Below are positions 1 to 8,629 of a stretch of DNA of 64,000 bases, one piece after another. The stretch lies in contig NZ_ANFX01000029.1 of assembly GCF_000331285.1 (NCBI RefSeq), forward strand, positions 35,559 through 99,558, in the 5' to 3' direction. The notes under the pieces were generated by a model that had not been told where the DNA came from, did not search any database, and saw nothing but the letters and a program-made list of their open reading frames with translations. Position 1 is the first letter of the stretch; every line of letters begins with the position of its first letter. This DNA is from Porphyrobacter sp. AAP82. Its GTDB lineage: Bacteria > Pseudomonadota > Alphaproteobacteria > Sphingomonadales > Sphingomonadaceae. Position numbers and translations under genes: made by a program.

Positions 1-608
1 CGGTCCTTGCCCAGAAACTGCGCCTTGACCTTCTCGAACCGCATCACCCCGTCGATGCGCCGGTCCAGGAAGGCATAGGTGTCGGCCTTGCCCTCGCTGT
101 CGTCGTTCACGAACACCGCGAGCGTCGCCGAATAGATGCCCGCAAGGATCGCGCGCTTGGTGTAGTGGTTGTAATCCGTCGCGGTATCGCCCGCGAGCCG
201 CCACATGAGGTCGGCCGAATGCCAGCCGAGCTTCAGAGCGGCCCGCGCATTCTGCGGCTGCGCCATCACCGCGAGCGCGCGGCGCACGGCTTCGTCGATA
301 TGCGCGACCGCTTCCAAGCGGAAGGCGGCCAGCGTGCGGATGCGTTCACGGATCTTGAGGGTGGCGAGGCGTTCGGCGGGCCATTCGGCTTCCATCGCCT
401 GATCCACGCTCGCGATCCACGCCGCGATCATGTCCATGGGCCTGGCCCCCGGGAAGGCGAGTTTTGCCACATCAAGATCGGCCTCCGCCATTTCGGCGGC
501 GGCGCTGAGCGCGGCCTCGTTCCAGCCATCGAAAATGGCCGAGGCGGCGATGTCGGGGGCGAGCGCGATGCGCAGCTCATCAAGGGTCATGTCGCTATAA
601 TCGGTCAT
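1..608 (-). CDS. COQ9 family ubiquinone biosynthesis protein (partial)
   Basis: The reading frame starts with ATG at 608 and runs off the left edge, so about 202 residues are visible and the C-terminus is missing. The helical sequence (N-terminal MTDYSDMTLDELRIAL, then WHSADLMWRLAGD and TDYNHYTKRAIL further on) is characteristic of COQ9, a lipid-binding accessory factor that supports the Coq7-type hydroxylation step of ubiquinone synthesis. It stops being visible before the end of the family's usual 200-220 residues, so most of the protein is here. The ankyrin gene's stop codon lies one base upstream of this ATG, so the two are probably cotranscribed. The ubiB and ubiE genes lie elsewhere in the window. 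Confidence 0.88.
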   Translation of the reverse strand, partial: MTDYSDMTLDELRIALAPDIAASAIFDGWNEAALSAAAEMAEADLDVAKLAFPGARPMDMIAAWIASVDQAMEAEWPAERLATLKIRERIRTLAAFRLEAVAHIDEAVRRALAVMAQPQNARAALKLGWHSADLMWRLAGDTATDYNHYTKRAILAGIYSATLAVFVNDDSEGKADTYAFLDRRIDGVMRFEKVKAQFLGKD

Positions 609-609
609 G

Positions 610-1263
610 TCAGAAGGAAGGCCCGTAGTCTTTCTTGGTTCCCGCCGCGGCACGCTTGGCATCGGCATCGGCGAAGATCTGGCGCAGGATATCGTTGCCC
701 GCCTGGAGCTCCATGTAGTTGCGCGCCGAGCGGCCCGAATTGTCGTTGCGGTCCGGGTCCGCGCCCTTTTCGAGCATCAGCCGCACCAGCGCGGCATTGC
801 GCGCATGGACCGCGGTGATCAGCGGGGTCTCGCCGGTCTGGTCGGCGATGTCGATGCTCGCCCCGCCCTTGATCAGCGCCGCGACGCCATCGGTGAAGCC
901 CAGCGCGGTCGCCAGCTGGATCGGGGTCGCACCCTTCTTGTTGCGGATATTGGCATCGGCCCCGCGCTGGAGCAGGAAGCGCACCCAGAGCAGGTCCGCA
1001 CGCGCGACCGCGATGTGGAGGCCAGTGTCGCCGCTGGTGATGTCGCGGGTGTTGACGATCTGGGTGCCGGGCTTGGAGAGCATCTCGGTCGCCTTGTCGC
1101 CGTCGCTCTCCTTGACCGCCTCGAGAAACTGGTAGCCTTCCGACTGGAACTGCGCTGCGGCAGGCAGCGACAGGGCGAGCGCAGGCAGGAGGGCACTGGC
1201 AATCGCGGCCCGAAGCCCTAACTTGCGCAAAACACCATCAGCCACGGTTTGATCCTTTCGCAT
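610..1263 (-). CDS. Secreted ankyrin-repeat protein
   Basis: This protein of about 217 residues has an N-terminal signal peptide (hydrophobic stretch ending ALSLPAAAQ), so it is probably periplasmic. About three to four ankyrin repeats follow, visible as GDTGLHIAVARADLLWVRFL, GATPIQLATALGF and GETPLITAVHARNAALVRLM. Ankyrin repeats mediate protein-protein contacts; no catalytic domain is present. The ATG at 1263 was chosen over one at 1275 because it leaves a normal signal-peptide n-region. The gene ends one base before the COQ9 gene, suggesting a two-gene operon, although no functional link to ubiquinone synthesis is evident. The partner is unknown. Confidence 0.82.
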   Translation of the reverse strand: MRKDQTVADGVLRKLGLRAAIASALLPALALSLPAAAQFQSEGYQFLEAVKESDGDKATEMLSKPGTQIVNTRDITSGDTGLHIAVARADLLWVRFLLQRGADANIRNKKGATPIQLATALGFTDGVAALIKGGASIDIADQTGETPLITAVHARNAALVRLMLEKGADPDRNDNSGRSARNYMELQAGNDILRQIFADADAKRAAAGTKKDYGPSF

Positions 1264-1346
1264 TACCTGCCACACCTGAGCCGTGTGGAACGGCGCGCGC
1301 GGGGTTCTGGCCGCAGCGCCTTTCTCGAAGAGCCAGTTAGCAGAGC

Positions 1347-1952
1347 ATGAACCGCATCAACAAGCCTTCCGCCTTCGCTTGCCTGACAATAGCGCTGTCG
1401 CTTGCGCTGGCCGGCTGCGGGGCGGCTGCGCCAGCGGTGGAGCCGCCGCTCGCGGGTGCGCCCATCGGGGGCGAATTCACGCTGACGAACAGCAAGGGCG
1501 CCCCCGTGCGCTGGGGCGATTTTGCGGGCAAATACCGCATCGTCTATTTCGGCTACACCTTTTGCCCCGATGTCTGCCCCACCGACATGCAACGCGTCGC
1601 GCAGGGGCTGAAGGAACTGAAGGCGAGCGATCCGGACTCGGCGGGCAAGATCGTGCCGATCTTCATCACCGTCGATCCGCAGCGCGATACGCCGGCGGTC
1701 GTCGGGGAATTCGCCGCCGCCTTCTCGCCCGACATGATCGGCCTCACCGGCACGCCGGCGCAGATCGACGCGGCGGCCAAGGCGTTCAAGGTTTACCACG
1801 CCAAGGGCGAGGCACGGCCGGGCGGCGGCTATCTGGTCGATCACACGCAGGTCGTCTACCTGTTCGGCCCCGACGGCGCGCCGATCGCGACGCTGCCCAC
1901 GGACCAAGGCGGCGATGCGGTCGCGGCGGAACTGGCGCGATGGGTGAACTGA
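1347..1952 (+). CDS. SCO1/SenC family copper chaperone lipoprotein
   Basis: The 201-residue protein begins with a lipoprotein signal (lipobox LAGC, Cys at about residue 24) and carries a thioredoxin-like SCO domain. The copper-binding CPDVC motif lies at about residues 74-78 and the partner His in DHTQ at about 165, so all copper ligands are kept. SCO proteins deliver copper to the CuA site of cytochrome c oxidase or act in periplasmic thiol redox. The gene is divergent from the ankyrin gene and overlaps the next gene by 13 bases, so translation of the two is likely coupled. The specific oxidase partner is not in the window. Confidence 0.9.
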   Translation: MNRINKPSAFACLTIALSLALAGCGAAAPAVEPPLAGAPIGGEFTLTNSKGAPVRWGDFAGKYRIVYFGYTFCPDVCPTDMQRVAQGLKELKASDPDSAGKIVPIFITVDPQRDTPAVVGEFAAAFSPDMIGLTGTPAQIDAAAKAFKVYHAKGEARPGGGYLVDHTQVVYLFGPDGAPIATLPTDQGGDAVAAELARWVN

Positions 1953-2413
1953 GGGACCGCTTCTGGGAGCTGCCGCTGGGCGAGCTGACCCGCGCCGAAT
2001 GGGAAGCGCTGTGCGACGGCTGTGGCCGCTGCTGCCTCCACAAGCTCGAAGACGAGGACACCGGCGAGGTGGTCGATACCAACATCGCCTGCCGCCTGCT
2101 CGACACCAAGACCGCGCAGTGCTCCGACTATCGCAACCGCAAGGCCTTCGTGCCCGATTGCCTGCGGCTGACCTTGCGGATTGTCGAGCAGGTGCGCTGG
2201 CTGCCCGCCACCTGCGCCTACCGCCTGCGCGCCGATGGCCGCGCTTTGCCCGGCTGGCACTACCTCGTCTCGGGTGACCGCGATGCGGTGCGGCGCGCGG
2301 GCGTCTCGATCGTCGGGCGGGTGGTGAGCGAGGTCGATGCCGGGCCGATGGAACACCATATCACCGAATGGCCGGCACCGCGCCGCGACTGGGACGAGGG
2401 GGCGGGCGCATGA
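1940..2413 (+). CDS. YcgN/UPF0260 family cysteine-cluster protein
   Basis: The 157-residue protein starts at an ATG inside the end of the SCO gene. It shows the family's cysteine cluster: CDGCGRCC at about residues 27-34, then conserved Cys in NIACRLLD, QCSDY and PDCLRL, plus CAYR near the middle. Such clusters are thought to bind a metal or Fe-S cofactor; the biochemical function of UPF0260 is not established. The tail WPAPRRDWDEG is low in conserved features. The stop overlaps the ATG of the next gene (ATGA), which places it in the middle of a three-gene coupled set with SCO and the YgjP-like protein. Confidence 0.85.
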   Translation: MGELRDRFWELPLGELTRAEWEALCDGCGRCCLHKLEDEDTGEVVDTNIACRLLDTKTAQCSDYRNRKAFVPDCLRLTLRIVEQVRWLPATCAYRLRADGRALPGWHYLVSGDRDAVRRAGVSIVGRVVSEVDAGPMEHHITEWPAPRRDWDEGAGA

Positions 2414-3144
2414 TCGACTGGCTGCGCGGTGCCTCGGCGCGCCATGCGCTCGATCCGGAAATCGACCTCGGCGGGCGGCAGGTGCCGATTGTCCTCAAAC
2501 GCATGAAGACCGCGCGGCGGCTGACATTGCGGCTCGCGCCCGATGGCAGCGAGGTGCGCATAACGCTTCCCGCCTGGGCCGAGGGACGCGAGGCGATCGC
2601 CTTTGCACATGCCCGCAGCCAGTGGCTCGCCGAGCAGATGGCGCGCCTGCCCAAGCGCGCCGCGCCCGAACCCGGCGGCGAGGTGCTTTACCGCGGGCAG
2701 GCGCTGCGCCTCGTGTGGGAGCCGCGTGCTCCGCGCCGGCCGGCGGTGGAGGGTGACGGCCTCAGGATCGGCGGACCGCAAGCAGGGCTCGAGACGCGCC
2801 TCAGGCGCTGGCTCGAGGCCGAGGCGCTGCGCCTCGCGGAGGCCGACATGCACGACTATTGCGCCGCCGCCGGCCTTGCACCGGTCGCGATCGGGCTGAC
2901 CCGTGCGCAGCGGCGCTGGGGTTCCTGCTCGGACCGGCAGCGCATCCGCATCAACTGGCGGCTGGTGCAGGCGCCCGACTGGGTGCGCCGCTCGGTGGTG
3001 GCGCACGAGGTCGCGCATCTCGTCCACTTCGACCACTCGCCCGCGTTCCATGCGCTGCTCGCGCGGATCTTCGAAGGCGAGATCGCCGCGGCCGACCGCT
3101 GGCTCAGGGATCACGGCCGCGGGCTTTACGCAAGCTTCGGGTAG
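2410..3144 (+). CDS. YgjP/SprT-like metallopeptidase (DUF45)
   Basis: This 244-residue protein begins at the ATG that overlaps the previous stop. Its C-terminal half carries the zinc-metallopeptidase signature HEVAHLVHFDHS (HExxH at about residues 199-203) preceded by the family motif RWGSCSDRQRIRINWRL. This is the YgjP-like, SprT-related DUF45 fold. Members are predicted cytoplasmic zinc peptidases of unknown substrate. No signal peptide or membrane segment is present. It is the last gene of a coupled group; the spacer downstream is occupied by a palindromic repeat element rather than a gene. Confidence 0.85.
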   Translation: MIDWLRGASARHALDPEIDLGGRQVPIVLKRMKTARRLTLRLAPDGSEVRITLPAWAEGREAIAFAHARSQWLAEQMARLPKRAAPEPGGEVLYRGQALRLVWEPRAPRRPAVEGDGLRIGGPQAGLETRLRRWLEAEALRLAEADMHDYCAAAGLAPVAIGLTRAQRRWGSCSDRQRIRINWRLVQAPDWVRRSVVAHEVAHLVHFDHSPAFHALLARIFEGEIAAADRWLRDHGRGLYASFG

Positions 3145-3154
3145 GAGCCGGGCC

Positions 3155-3364
3155 GAGGGAGCCTCGCTGCGCTCGGGCGTGTGCTGCGGGCCGCTCGCAG
3201 GCCCGCCCCGCTGCGACTAGGCCGCTTCGCGACCAAGTCTCGCTCCCCTCGCGCAAGCGGGAGGGTGGGTCGACGCCAATCGTCACCCTCCCGCTTGCGA
3301 GAGGGGTTAGGGGTGGGCCTGTCAGCGGCCCGCAGCACACGCCCCATCGCAGCGAGGCTCCCTC
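3155..3364. repeat. Nested palindromic intergenic element
   Basis: The spacer between the metallopeptidase and the next gene is almost entirely a nested inverted repeat. The outer arms are 3155-3209 and 3310-3364 (55 bases, five mismatches by eye). An inner hairpin has arms 3245-3267 and 3284-3306 (23 bases, one mismatch). It carries no open reading frame of note. Its position between genes fits a REP/BIME-like repeat or non-autonomous mobile element; transcribed, it could form a long stem and separate the transcripts on either side. Confidence 0.75.
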
Positions 3365-3405
3365 ACCCCCTTCCCCCTCGGCGCCCCCGCGCCTATACTG
3401 TCACG

Positions 3406-3870
3406 ATGCGCATTCTCCCCTCCCGCTTCAATCCGGTCGGCGGGTTTGCCGATTTCTGGAAAGAGATCCGGCGGCCCCACCCCCATCGCTGGCCGATCCT
3501 GATCGTCTCGATCCTGCCGGCGGCGCTCATGATCTGGTGGGGCGCGAGCAGCACCCAGTATGGCGAGCCCGAGCGCCCGACGATCGAATACATCACCACG
3601 CTCGATCCCGCCCGCTCCGAGGCCGAGATCATGGCCGAGAACCGCGCCAACCAGGAAATCAAGGACCTGCGCGCGGCCGAGGAAGCGCGCATCGCCGAGG
3701 AAAAGCGCCGGATCTACAAGGAAATCGGGCGGGCATCCGGCATGGATGTCGAGGAAATCGAGCGCAAGGCCGAGGCCGAGCGCGCGGCCGAGAAGGCCGC
3801 CGCCGACAAGCGCCGCGCCGAAATCGCGGCTGCCGCCAAGGCGAAGCAAGCCGAAAGCGCCGGACAATAG
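3406..3870 (+). CDS. Hypothetical single-pass membrane protein with coiled-coil tail
   Basis: I do not recognise a named family. The 154-residue protein has a basic, aromatic N-terminus, one transmembrane helix at about residues 30-48 (WPILIVSILPAALMIWW), then a charged segment after about residue 75 that is rich in Ala, Glu, Lys and Arg and almost certainly forms a long alpha-helix or coiled coil. The ATG at 3406 follows directly after the palindromic spacer. It lies 32 bases before ribD on the same strand, so it may be cotranscribed with the riboflavin genes, but nothing suggests a role in riboflavin synthesis. Confidence 0.75.
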   Translation: MRILPSRFNPVGGFADFWKEIRRPHPHRWPILIVSILPAALMIWWGASSTQYGEPERPTIEYITTLDPARSEAEIMAENRANQEIKDLRAAEEARIAEEKRRIYKEIGRASGMDVEEIERKAEAERAAEKAAADKRRAEIAAAAKAKQAESAGQ

Positions 3871-3902
3871 CCGCCGCACGCGCACCTTCCGATCACGACT
3901 GG

Positions 3903-4850
3903 ATGGCCGCCGCCGCGCGGCTCGCGGCCCGTGCGCGCCCCTCAAGCCGTCCCAATCCGGGGGTCGGGGCGCTGGTGGTGGCAGGCGGCCGGGTGATCGC
4001 GCGCGGGTGGACCCGGGCCGGCGGGCGCCCGCATGCCGAGGCGGCGGCGCTCGCCGGACTCGCGCCTGAGGTGCTGGGCCGCGCGGCGCTCTACGTGACG
4101 CTCGAGCCCTGCGCGCACCTCTCGGAGCGCGGGCCCGCCTGCGCCGACCTGATCTGCACCGCGAGGCCCGCGCGCGTGGTGATCGGCCAGCTGGACCCCG
4201 ACCCGCGCACTGCCGGACAGGGCATGGCGCGGCTCGAGGCGGCGGGGATCGCTGTGACGCTGCTCGGCGATGACGCCTCGGCCGCGAGCCTTGCGGGCTT
4301 CCTCACCCGCCAGCGCGCGGGGCGGCCGTGGGTGACATTGAAGCTCGCGACCTCGCTCGACGGCTGCATCGCGCTGGCCGATGGCACCAGCCAGTGGATC
4401 ACCGGCGAAGCGGCGCGCGCCCATGTCCATGCCCAGCGCGCGCGCCATGACGCGATCCTCGTGGGCGGCGGGACATGGCGCGCCGATTCCCCCCGCCTCG
4501 ACGTGCGCCTGCCCGGGCTGGAGGCGCGCTCGCCGCAGCGGGTGGTGCTGACCCGGCGAGCGGCGCCCGAGGGTGCCGCCGCCCTCCCCGCGCCCGATGC
4601 CATCGCCAGCCTCGAAGGCGTGCAATATCTCTATGTCGAAGGCGGGGCCGCAGCCGCCGCCGCCTTCCTTGCCGCCGACCTTGTCGACGAACTCCACCTC
4701 TATACCGCCCCGATCGTGATCGGTGATGGTCTGAGGGCGCTCGGCCCGCTGGGCCTCGCGTCCTTGGGCGAGGCGCACGGGCGCTGGCACATCGCCGAAC
4801 GCCGCCAGCTTGGCAGCGACGCCTTCGCCGCCTATCTGCGCACCCGATAG
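3903..4850 (+). CDS. ribD: Bifunctional riboflavin deaminase/reductase RibD
   Basis: RibD carries out the deaminase and reductase steps that convert the first pyrimidine intermediate of riboflavin synthesis. The 315-residue protein shows the N-terminal cytidine-deaminase-like zinc site: HAEAAAL at about residues 44-50, then EPCAHLSERGPACADL with its two Cys ligands. The reductase domain follows from about residue 142 (WVTLKLATSLDG, GGGTWRADSP). The start is the first ATG in frame; the preceding bases encode DHDW in frame without any usual start codon, so the N-terminus is slightly short of the family norm. ribE lies 22 bases downstream. Confidence 0.92.
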   Translation: MAAAARLAARARPSSRPNPGVGALVVAGGRVIARGWTRAGGRPHAEAAALAGLAPEVLGRAALYVTLEPCAHLSERGPACADLICTARPARVVIGQLDPDPRTAGQGMARLEAAGIAVTLLGDDASAASLAGFLTRQRAGRPWVTLKLATSLDGCIALADGTSQWITGEAARAHVHAQRARHDAILVGGGTWRADSPRLDVRLPGLEARSPQRVVLTRRAAPEGAAALPAPDAIASLEGVQYLYVEGGAAAAAAFLAADLVDELHLYTAPIVIGDGLRALGPLGLASLGEAHGRWHIAERRQLGSDAFAAYLRTR

Positions 4851-4872
4851 CTCTCGCAAGGAACCCGCCCCC

Positions 4873-5496
4873 ATGTTCACTGGCATCGTCACCGCCATCG
4901 GCACCATCGCCGCCGCCGAACAGCGCGGCGACCTGCGGCTGCGCATCACCGCCCCGCTCGATCCGGCGCGGATCGACATCGGCGCCTCGATCGCGTGTTC
5001 GGGCGTGTGCCTTACCGTGGTCGAGCGCGGCGGCGGGCGAGGCGATGCATGGTTCGATGTCGACCTCTCGGGCGAGACCGTCAGCCGCACCGTGCCGGGC
5101 ATGTGGAACGCAGGCGCGCGGCTCAACATCGAACCCTCATTGAGGCTCGGCGACGAACTGGGCGGGCACATCGTCACCGGCCACGTCGATTCGGTCGGCG
5201 CGGTGGTGATGGTGGCGCAGTCCGGCGACAGCTGGCACATCGCGATCCGCGCGCGGGCCGAGATGAGCCCCTTCATCGCCGAGAAAGGCTCGATCACCGT
5301 CAACGGCGTGTCGCTGACCGTCAACGACGTGCGCGACCGGCCCGACGGCACCTGCGACTTCCTGCTCAACATCATCCCCCACACCGCCGCGGTGACGACG
5401 CTGGGGGCGCTCAAGGAGGGGGACGCGGTCAATCTCGAGATCGACGTGCTCGCGCGCTACTTGAAGCGCATGCAGAGCCTCGCTGCGGCGCGGTGA
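4873..5496 (+). CDS. ribE: Riboflavin synthase alpha chain
   Basis: This 207-residue protein begins with the signature MFTGIV and is made of two similar lumazine-binding barrels. The first contains IACSGVCLTV and the second contains GSITVNGVSLTVN; the link shows LGGHIVTGHVD. It dismutates two 6,7-dimethyl-8-ribityllumazine molecules into riboflavin. It follows ribD by 22 bases and is clearly cotranscribed. The rest of the pathway (ribBA, ribH) is not in the window. I saw no FMN riboswitch in front of ribD. Confidence 0.94.
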   Translation: MFTGIVTAIGTIAAAEQRGDLRLRITAPLDPARIDIGASIACSGVCLTVVERGGGRGDAWFDVDLSGETVSRTVPGMWNAGARLNIEPSLRLGDELGGHIVTGHVDSVGAVVMVAQSGDSWHIAIRARAEMSPFIAEKGSITVNGVSLTVNDVRDRPDGTCDFLLNIIPHTAAVTTLGALKEGDAVNLEIDVLARYLKRMQSLAAAR

Positions 5497-5577
5497 GGGC
5501 GGGCGACAGACGCTGCTGGTCTTGCTACTAGCGGCACGTTATCTCCTGCCCGTACACAAGGTTGGTAGGGGGATCGC

Positions 5578-6819
5578 ATGACAATCAGAACATTGGCCGC
5601 AGCCCTTGCAGCCAGCGCGATGGTGCCCGGCGCGGCATTGGCGCAGGACACCACGCCCGCAGGCCATCACCTGATCGTTTGGGCGGGCGACCGTGCAAAA
5701 GCCGACAAGGATTTCGTCGCGGTGATCGATGCCGATCCGGCCTCGCCCACTTATGGCCGGCTCGTCACCAGCGCCGCGACCGACCAGACCAGCAACAACC
5801 CCCATCACACTGAATACACCATGCCGGAAAGCGGCAAGCTGTTCGCCAATGATCACGACGCAGGGCGCACCGTCATCCTCGACGTCACCAATCCGCTGGA
5901 CATCCGCCAGATCGCGGTGTTCGGCAATCTGGCAGGCTTTGCCATGCCCCATTCCTTCCTGCGCCTGCCGAATGGAAATGTCCTCTCGAGCTTCCAGCTC
6001 GCCGCGCCCGGAGAGTACACCGGCCATAGCGGTCACGACATGATGGCGATGAGCGGCACCAGTGGCGGGATCGTCGAGATCGACGAGACCGGCCGCGCGG
6101 TGCGGTCGGCCAGCAATGCCGATCCGGCCTTTGGCGAGGAAGGCCTGCTGCCCTACAGCCTTGCCGTGCTGCCCACGATCGACCGCGTTCTCGTCACCAA
6201 TTCGCCGATGGGTAACGAGCACATGCTGACGAGCAACACCTACCAGATCTTCCGCCTGTCGGACCTCGCGCTGCTGGGCACCCACCGGCTCGATCCTGGC
6301 CCCACGCTCAACGGCCATGTCGCGCCCGAGGAGCCGCGCGTCGCGGCAGACGGATCAGTCTATATCCAGACCCTGTCCTGCGGGATGCAGCGGGTGACCG
6401 GGGTCGACACCCACCGGCCAGCTGCGCGAATGGTCCACAAGTTCGAGGGCGACCGCTGCGGGGTACCGACCATCGTGGGCCATTACCTTGTCCAGTCCGT
6501 TCCCGCGATCCACGGTTTCGTCGTTCTCGACATCGCCGACGGCGAGAATGTGCGCGAGGTTTCGCGGCTGGTGATCGACGGGCGATACAGGTCGCACTGG
6601 ACCGGCTGGGACGCCAAGGCGCAGCGGCTAGTGGTGACCTCCGGGCAGGACGGCGACCGCACTTACCTCTTGACCCTCGACCAACAGACCGGCGCGCTGG
6701 CGATCGACACCGCCTTTTGCGATGCCGACGGCAAGCCCGGCTTCAGCTTCGACGCGCGCGCATGGCCGCATGGATTCACCGGCGCAGCCAAGCCGCACGG
6801 TGCAGTGTTCACCCGGTAG
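5578..6819 (+). CDS. Secreted beta-propeller-like protein (SBP56-like)
   Basis: The 413-residue protein has a cleavable signal peptide (about residues 1-22, ending ALAQ), so it is probably periplasmic or extracellular. The sequence contains blade-like repeats with many His, including NNPHHTEYTMP, FANDHD, AMPHSFLRLPNG, LNGHVAPEEPR and a final WPHGFTG followed by KPHGAVF. These resemble the His-rich propeller of selenium-binding protein 56 / methanethiol oxidase. The family assignment rests on pattern only and the substrate is unknown. A good GGGGGATC ribosome site precedes the ATG. It is monocistronic, with a convergent gene downstream. Confidence 0.6.
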   Translation: MTIRTLAAALAASAMVPGAALAQDTTPAGHHLIVWAGDRAKADKDFVAVIDADPASPTYGRLVTSAATDQTSNNPHHTEYTMPESGKLFANDHDAGRTVILDVTNPLDIRQIAVFGNLAGFAMPHSFLRLPNGNVLSSFQLAAPGEYTGHSGHDMMAMSGTSGGIVEIDETGRAVRSASNADPAFGEEGLLPYSLAVLPTIDRVLVTNSPMGNEHMLTSNTYQIFRLSDLALLGTHRLDPGPTLNGHVAPEEPRVAADGSVYIQTLSCGMQRVTGVDTHRPAARMVHKFEGDRCGVPTIVGHYLVQSVPAIHGFVVLDIADGENVREVSRLVIDGRYRSHWTGWDAKAQRLVVTSGQDGDRTYLLTLDQQTGALAIDTAFCDADGKPGFSFDARAWPHGFTGAAKPHGAVFTR

Positions 6820-6823
6820 AGAT

Positions 6824-7375
6824 CTAGCGGAGCGCCAGCGGCCCTTCCGCGAACCCCTCCCGCGTGATCGCATAGGTGAGGTGCGGGACGACCGTGCCGC
6901 CCGCCATCACCCGCTCCTCGCACCGGTCGGTGAGGCTTGCGCCAATGCGCTCTAGCGCGGTGCGCGAGCGGGTGTTGGCCTCGCCGACAAGGAAGCGCAC
7001 CTCGGCGACACTGGCGAGGGCGTGGGCGAGCATCAGGCGCTTCATCTCGTGGTTCCAGCGCCCGCCCCAATGCGAGCGCGCGAGGAAGGTCCAGCCGATC
7101 TCGACCGAGCCGCCGCCTGCTTCCTCCAGCCCCTGAAAGCGCGAGGAGCCGATGATCGCATCGGTCGCGCGGTCAATCGTCACCAGCGCGCCCCTGTTGG
7201 CGAGCGCGTCGGCGAAAAAGGCGCGGAACACCGGCTCCTGCCAGCGGTCATGCGCGGGGTGCTGCTCCCAGACCAGCGGGTCCGAGGCGACCGCGAAGAG
7301 CGCCTCCCAGTCCCCCGGCTCCAGCGGACGCAGGCGGACATGCTCGCCCTCCAGCACCGGCTGGCGGTCGAGCAT
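6824..7375 (-). CDS. GNAT family N-acetyltransferase (RimJ/RimL type)
   Basis: The 183-residue protein begins with the typical RimJ/RimL pattern LEGEHVRLRPLEPGDW and continues through IGSSRFQG, a strand with EIGWTFLARSHWGG and the acetyl-CoA-binding end NTRSRTALERIGA. These enzymes transfer acetyl groups from acetyl-CoA to an amine, often a protein N-terminus or a small molecule; the acceptor is not predictable. It begins five bases after the aminotransferase gene, so the two form an operon transcribed leftward. The stop lies five bases from the end of the convergent propeller gene. Confidence 0.88.
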   Translation of the reverse strand: MLDRQPVLEGEHVRLRPLEPGDWEALFAVASDPLVWEQHPAHDRWQEPVFRAFFADALANRGALVTIDRATDAIIGSSRFQGLEEAGGGSVEIGWTFLARSHWGGRWNHEMKRLMLAHALASVAEVRFLVGEANTRSRTALERIGASLTDRCEERVMAGGTVVPHLTYAITREGFAEGPLALR

Positions 7376-7380
7376 CGGCC

Positions 7381-8559
7381 CTACCCCGCGACCGCCGCCA
7401 GCGCGGCGATGAACTTGGGGAGGTTCCCCGGCGTGAGGCCGGCAATGTTGATGCGGCCCGAGGCGGCCATGTAGATGCCGTGCTCCTCGCGCAGGCTCGC
7501 GACCTCTTCCTTGGTGACCGGCAGCATCGAGAACAGCCCGTTCTGGTGGCCGAGCGGCGTGAGGTCGATCCGTCCCGCACTGCCCGCGCTGGCGAGCGCA
7601 TCGCGCACCTGCCGCATCCGTGCGCGCATTGTGTCAAGCTCGGCGAGCCACTGCGCGGTCATGCCGGGATCGCCGAGGATAATCCGCACCGCCGCGCCGC
7701 CGTGATCGGGCGGCATCGACCAGCCCGCGCGCGCCAGCGCATTGGCGTTGGAAAAGGCGGTGCCCAGCGCGCCTGCGTCCTTCGCCAGCACGTAGAACGC
7801 GCCCACGCGGTCACGATACTGGCCGAAATTCTTGTCGCAGGAATAGGCGATGAAGGCTTCGGGCACCCTGGCGAGAACGCCGCGCATCCCGGCGGCGTCT
7901 TCCTCCATCCCGTGGCCGAGGCCCTGATAGGCGGCGTCGATGATCGGGAAGGTGCCGGAGGTCGCAAAGGCATCGGCAATCGCGGCCCACTGGCCCTCGG
8001 TGTAATCGATGCCGGTCGGGTTGTGGCAGCAGGCGTGGAGCAGCACCGCCTCGTCGGCCGCAGCGCCGTTGATCGCCGCGAGCACGGCGTCGAGGTTGGC
8101 GGTGCCGTCGGCATTGGCGTGTTCGAAGGGCGCAAGCTCCATGCCGAGATCGGCAAGGATCTGCGCGTGGTTGGGCCATGACGGCACGCCCATGTGGACA
8201 CGCTTCACCCCGGCCTTCTGCGCAAGACCCAGCGCAAGCCGCACCGCACCCGTGCCGCCCGGGGTCTGCATGCCCTGAATGCGGCCGCCCATCGCCGGGC
8301 CGCCCGCGCCGAACACATGGGGCATCAACGCGGCGACGAAGCCCATGTCGCCTTCCGGGCCGAGGTAGGACTTGCTCTCCTGGGTATCGAGCAGCACCTG
8401 TTCGGCCGCCTTGATCGCGGCGAACACCGGGGTCGCGCCATCCTCGGTGCGGTAGACGCCGACGCCGAGGTCGATCTTGTCGCTGCGCGGATCGGCGGCG
8501 TGAAGGCGGATCAGGGCGAGCAGCGCGTCGGGCGCCTGGGGGCTGAGTCGGTCAAGCAT
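7381..8559 (-). CDS. Aromatic/aspartate amino acid aminotransferase
   Basis: This 392-residue protein is a class I PLP-dependent aminotransferase of the AspC/TyrB type: DLGVGVYRTEDG near the N-terminus, the substrate and PLP-binding HACCHNPTG at about residues 180-188, and the Schiff-base Lys in the context YSCDKNFGQYRDRVG. It probably transaminates aromatic amino acids (or aspartate) with 2-oxoglutarate in the cytoplasm. Two ATGs upstream (8571, 8595) would add a basic, poorly conserved extension, so 8559 was preferred. The downstream GNAT gene is cotranscribed. Confidence 0.88.
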   Translation of the reverse strand: MLDRLSPQAPDALLALIRLHAADPRSDKIDLGVGVYRTEDGATPVFAAIKAAEQVLLDTQESKSYLGPEGDMGFVAALMPHVFGAGGPAMGGRIQGMQTPGGTGAVRLALGLAQKAGVKRVHMGVPSWPNHAQILADLGMELAPFEHANADGTANLDAVLAAINGAAADEAVLLHACCHNPTGIDYTEGQWAAIADAFATSGTFPIIDAAYQGLGHGMEEDAAGMRGVLARVPEAFIAYSCDKNFGQYRDRVGAFYVLAKDAGALGTAFSNANALARAGWSMPPDHGGAAVRIILGDPGMTAQWLAELDTMRARMRQVRDALASAGSAGRIDLTPLGHQNGLFSMLPVTKEEVASLREEHGIYMAASGRINIAGLTPGNLPKFIAALAAVAG

Positions 8560-8629
8560 GCGCGGGCGCATGGCGCGCGGGCGCGCAGATCGCAACCGGC
8601 TTTTCGTATTCAGGCGGGGAAATGCGCCC

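Noticed and set aside
4853-4872. FMN riboswitch for the riboflavin genes
   Set aside because: I saw no RFN element in front of ribD or ribE; the space before ribD is only 32 bases.
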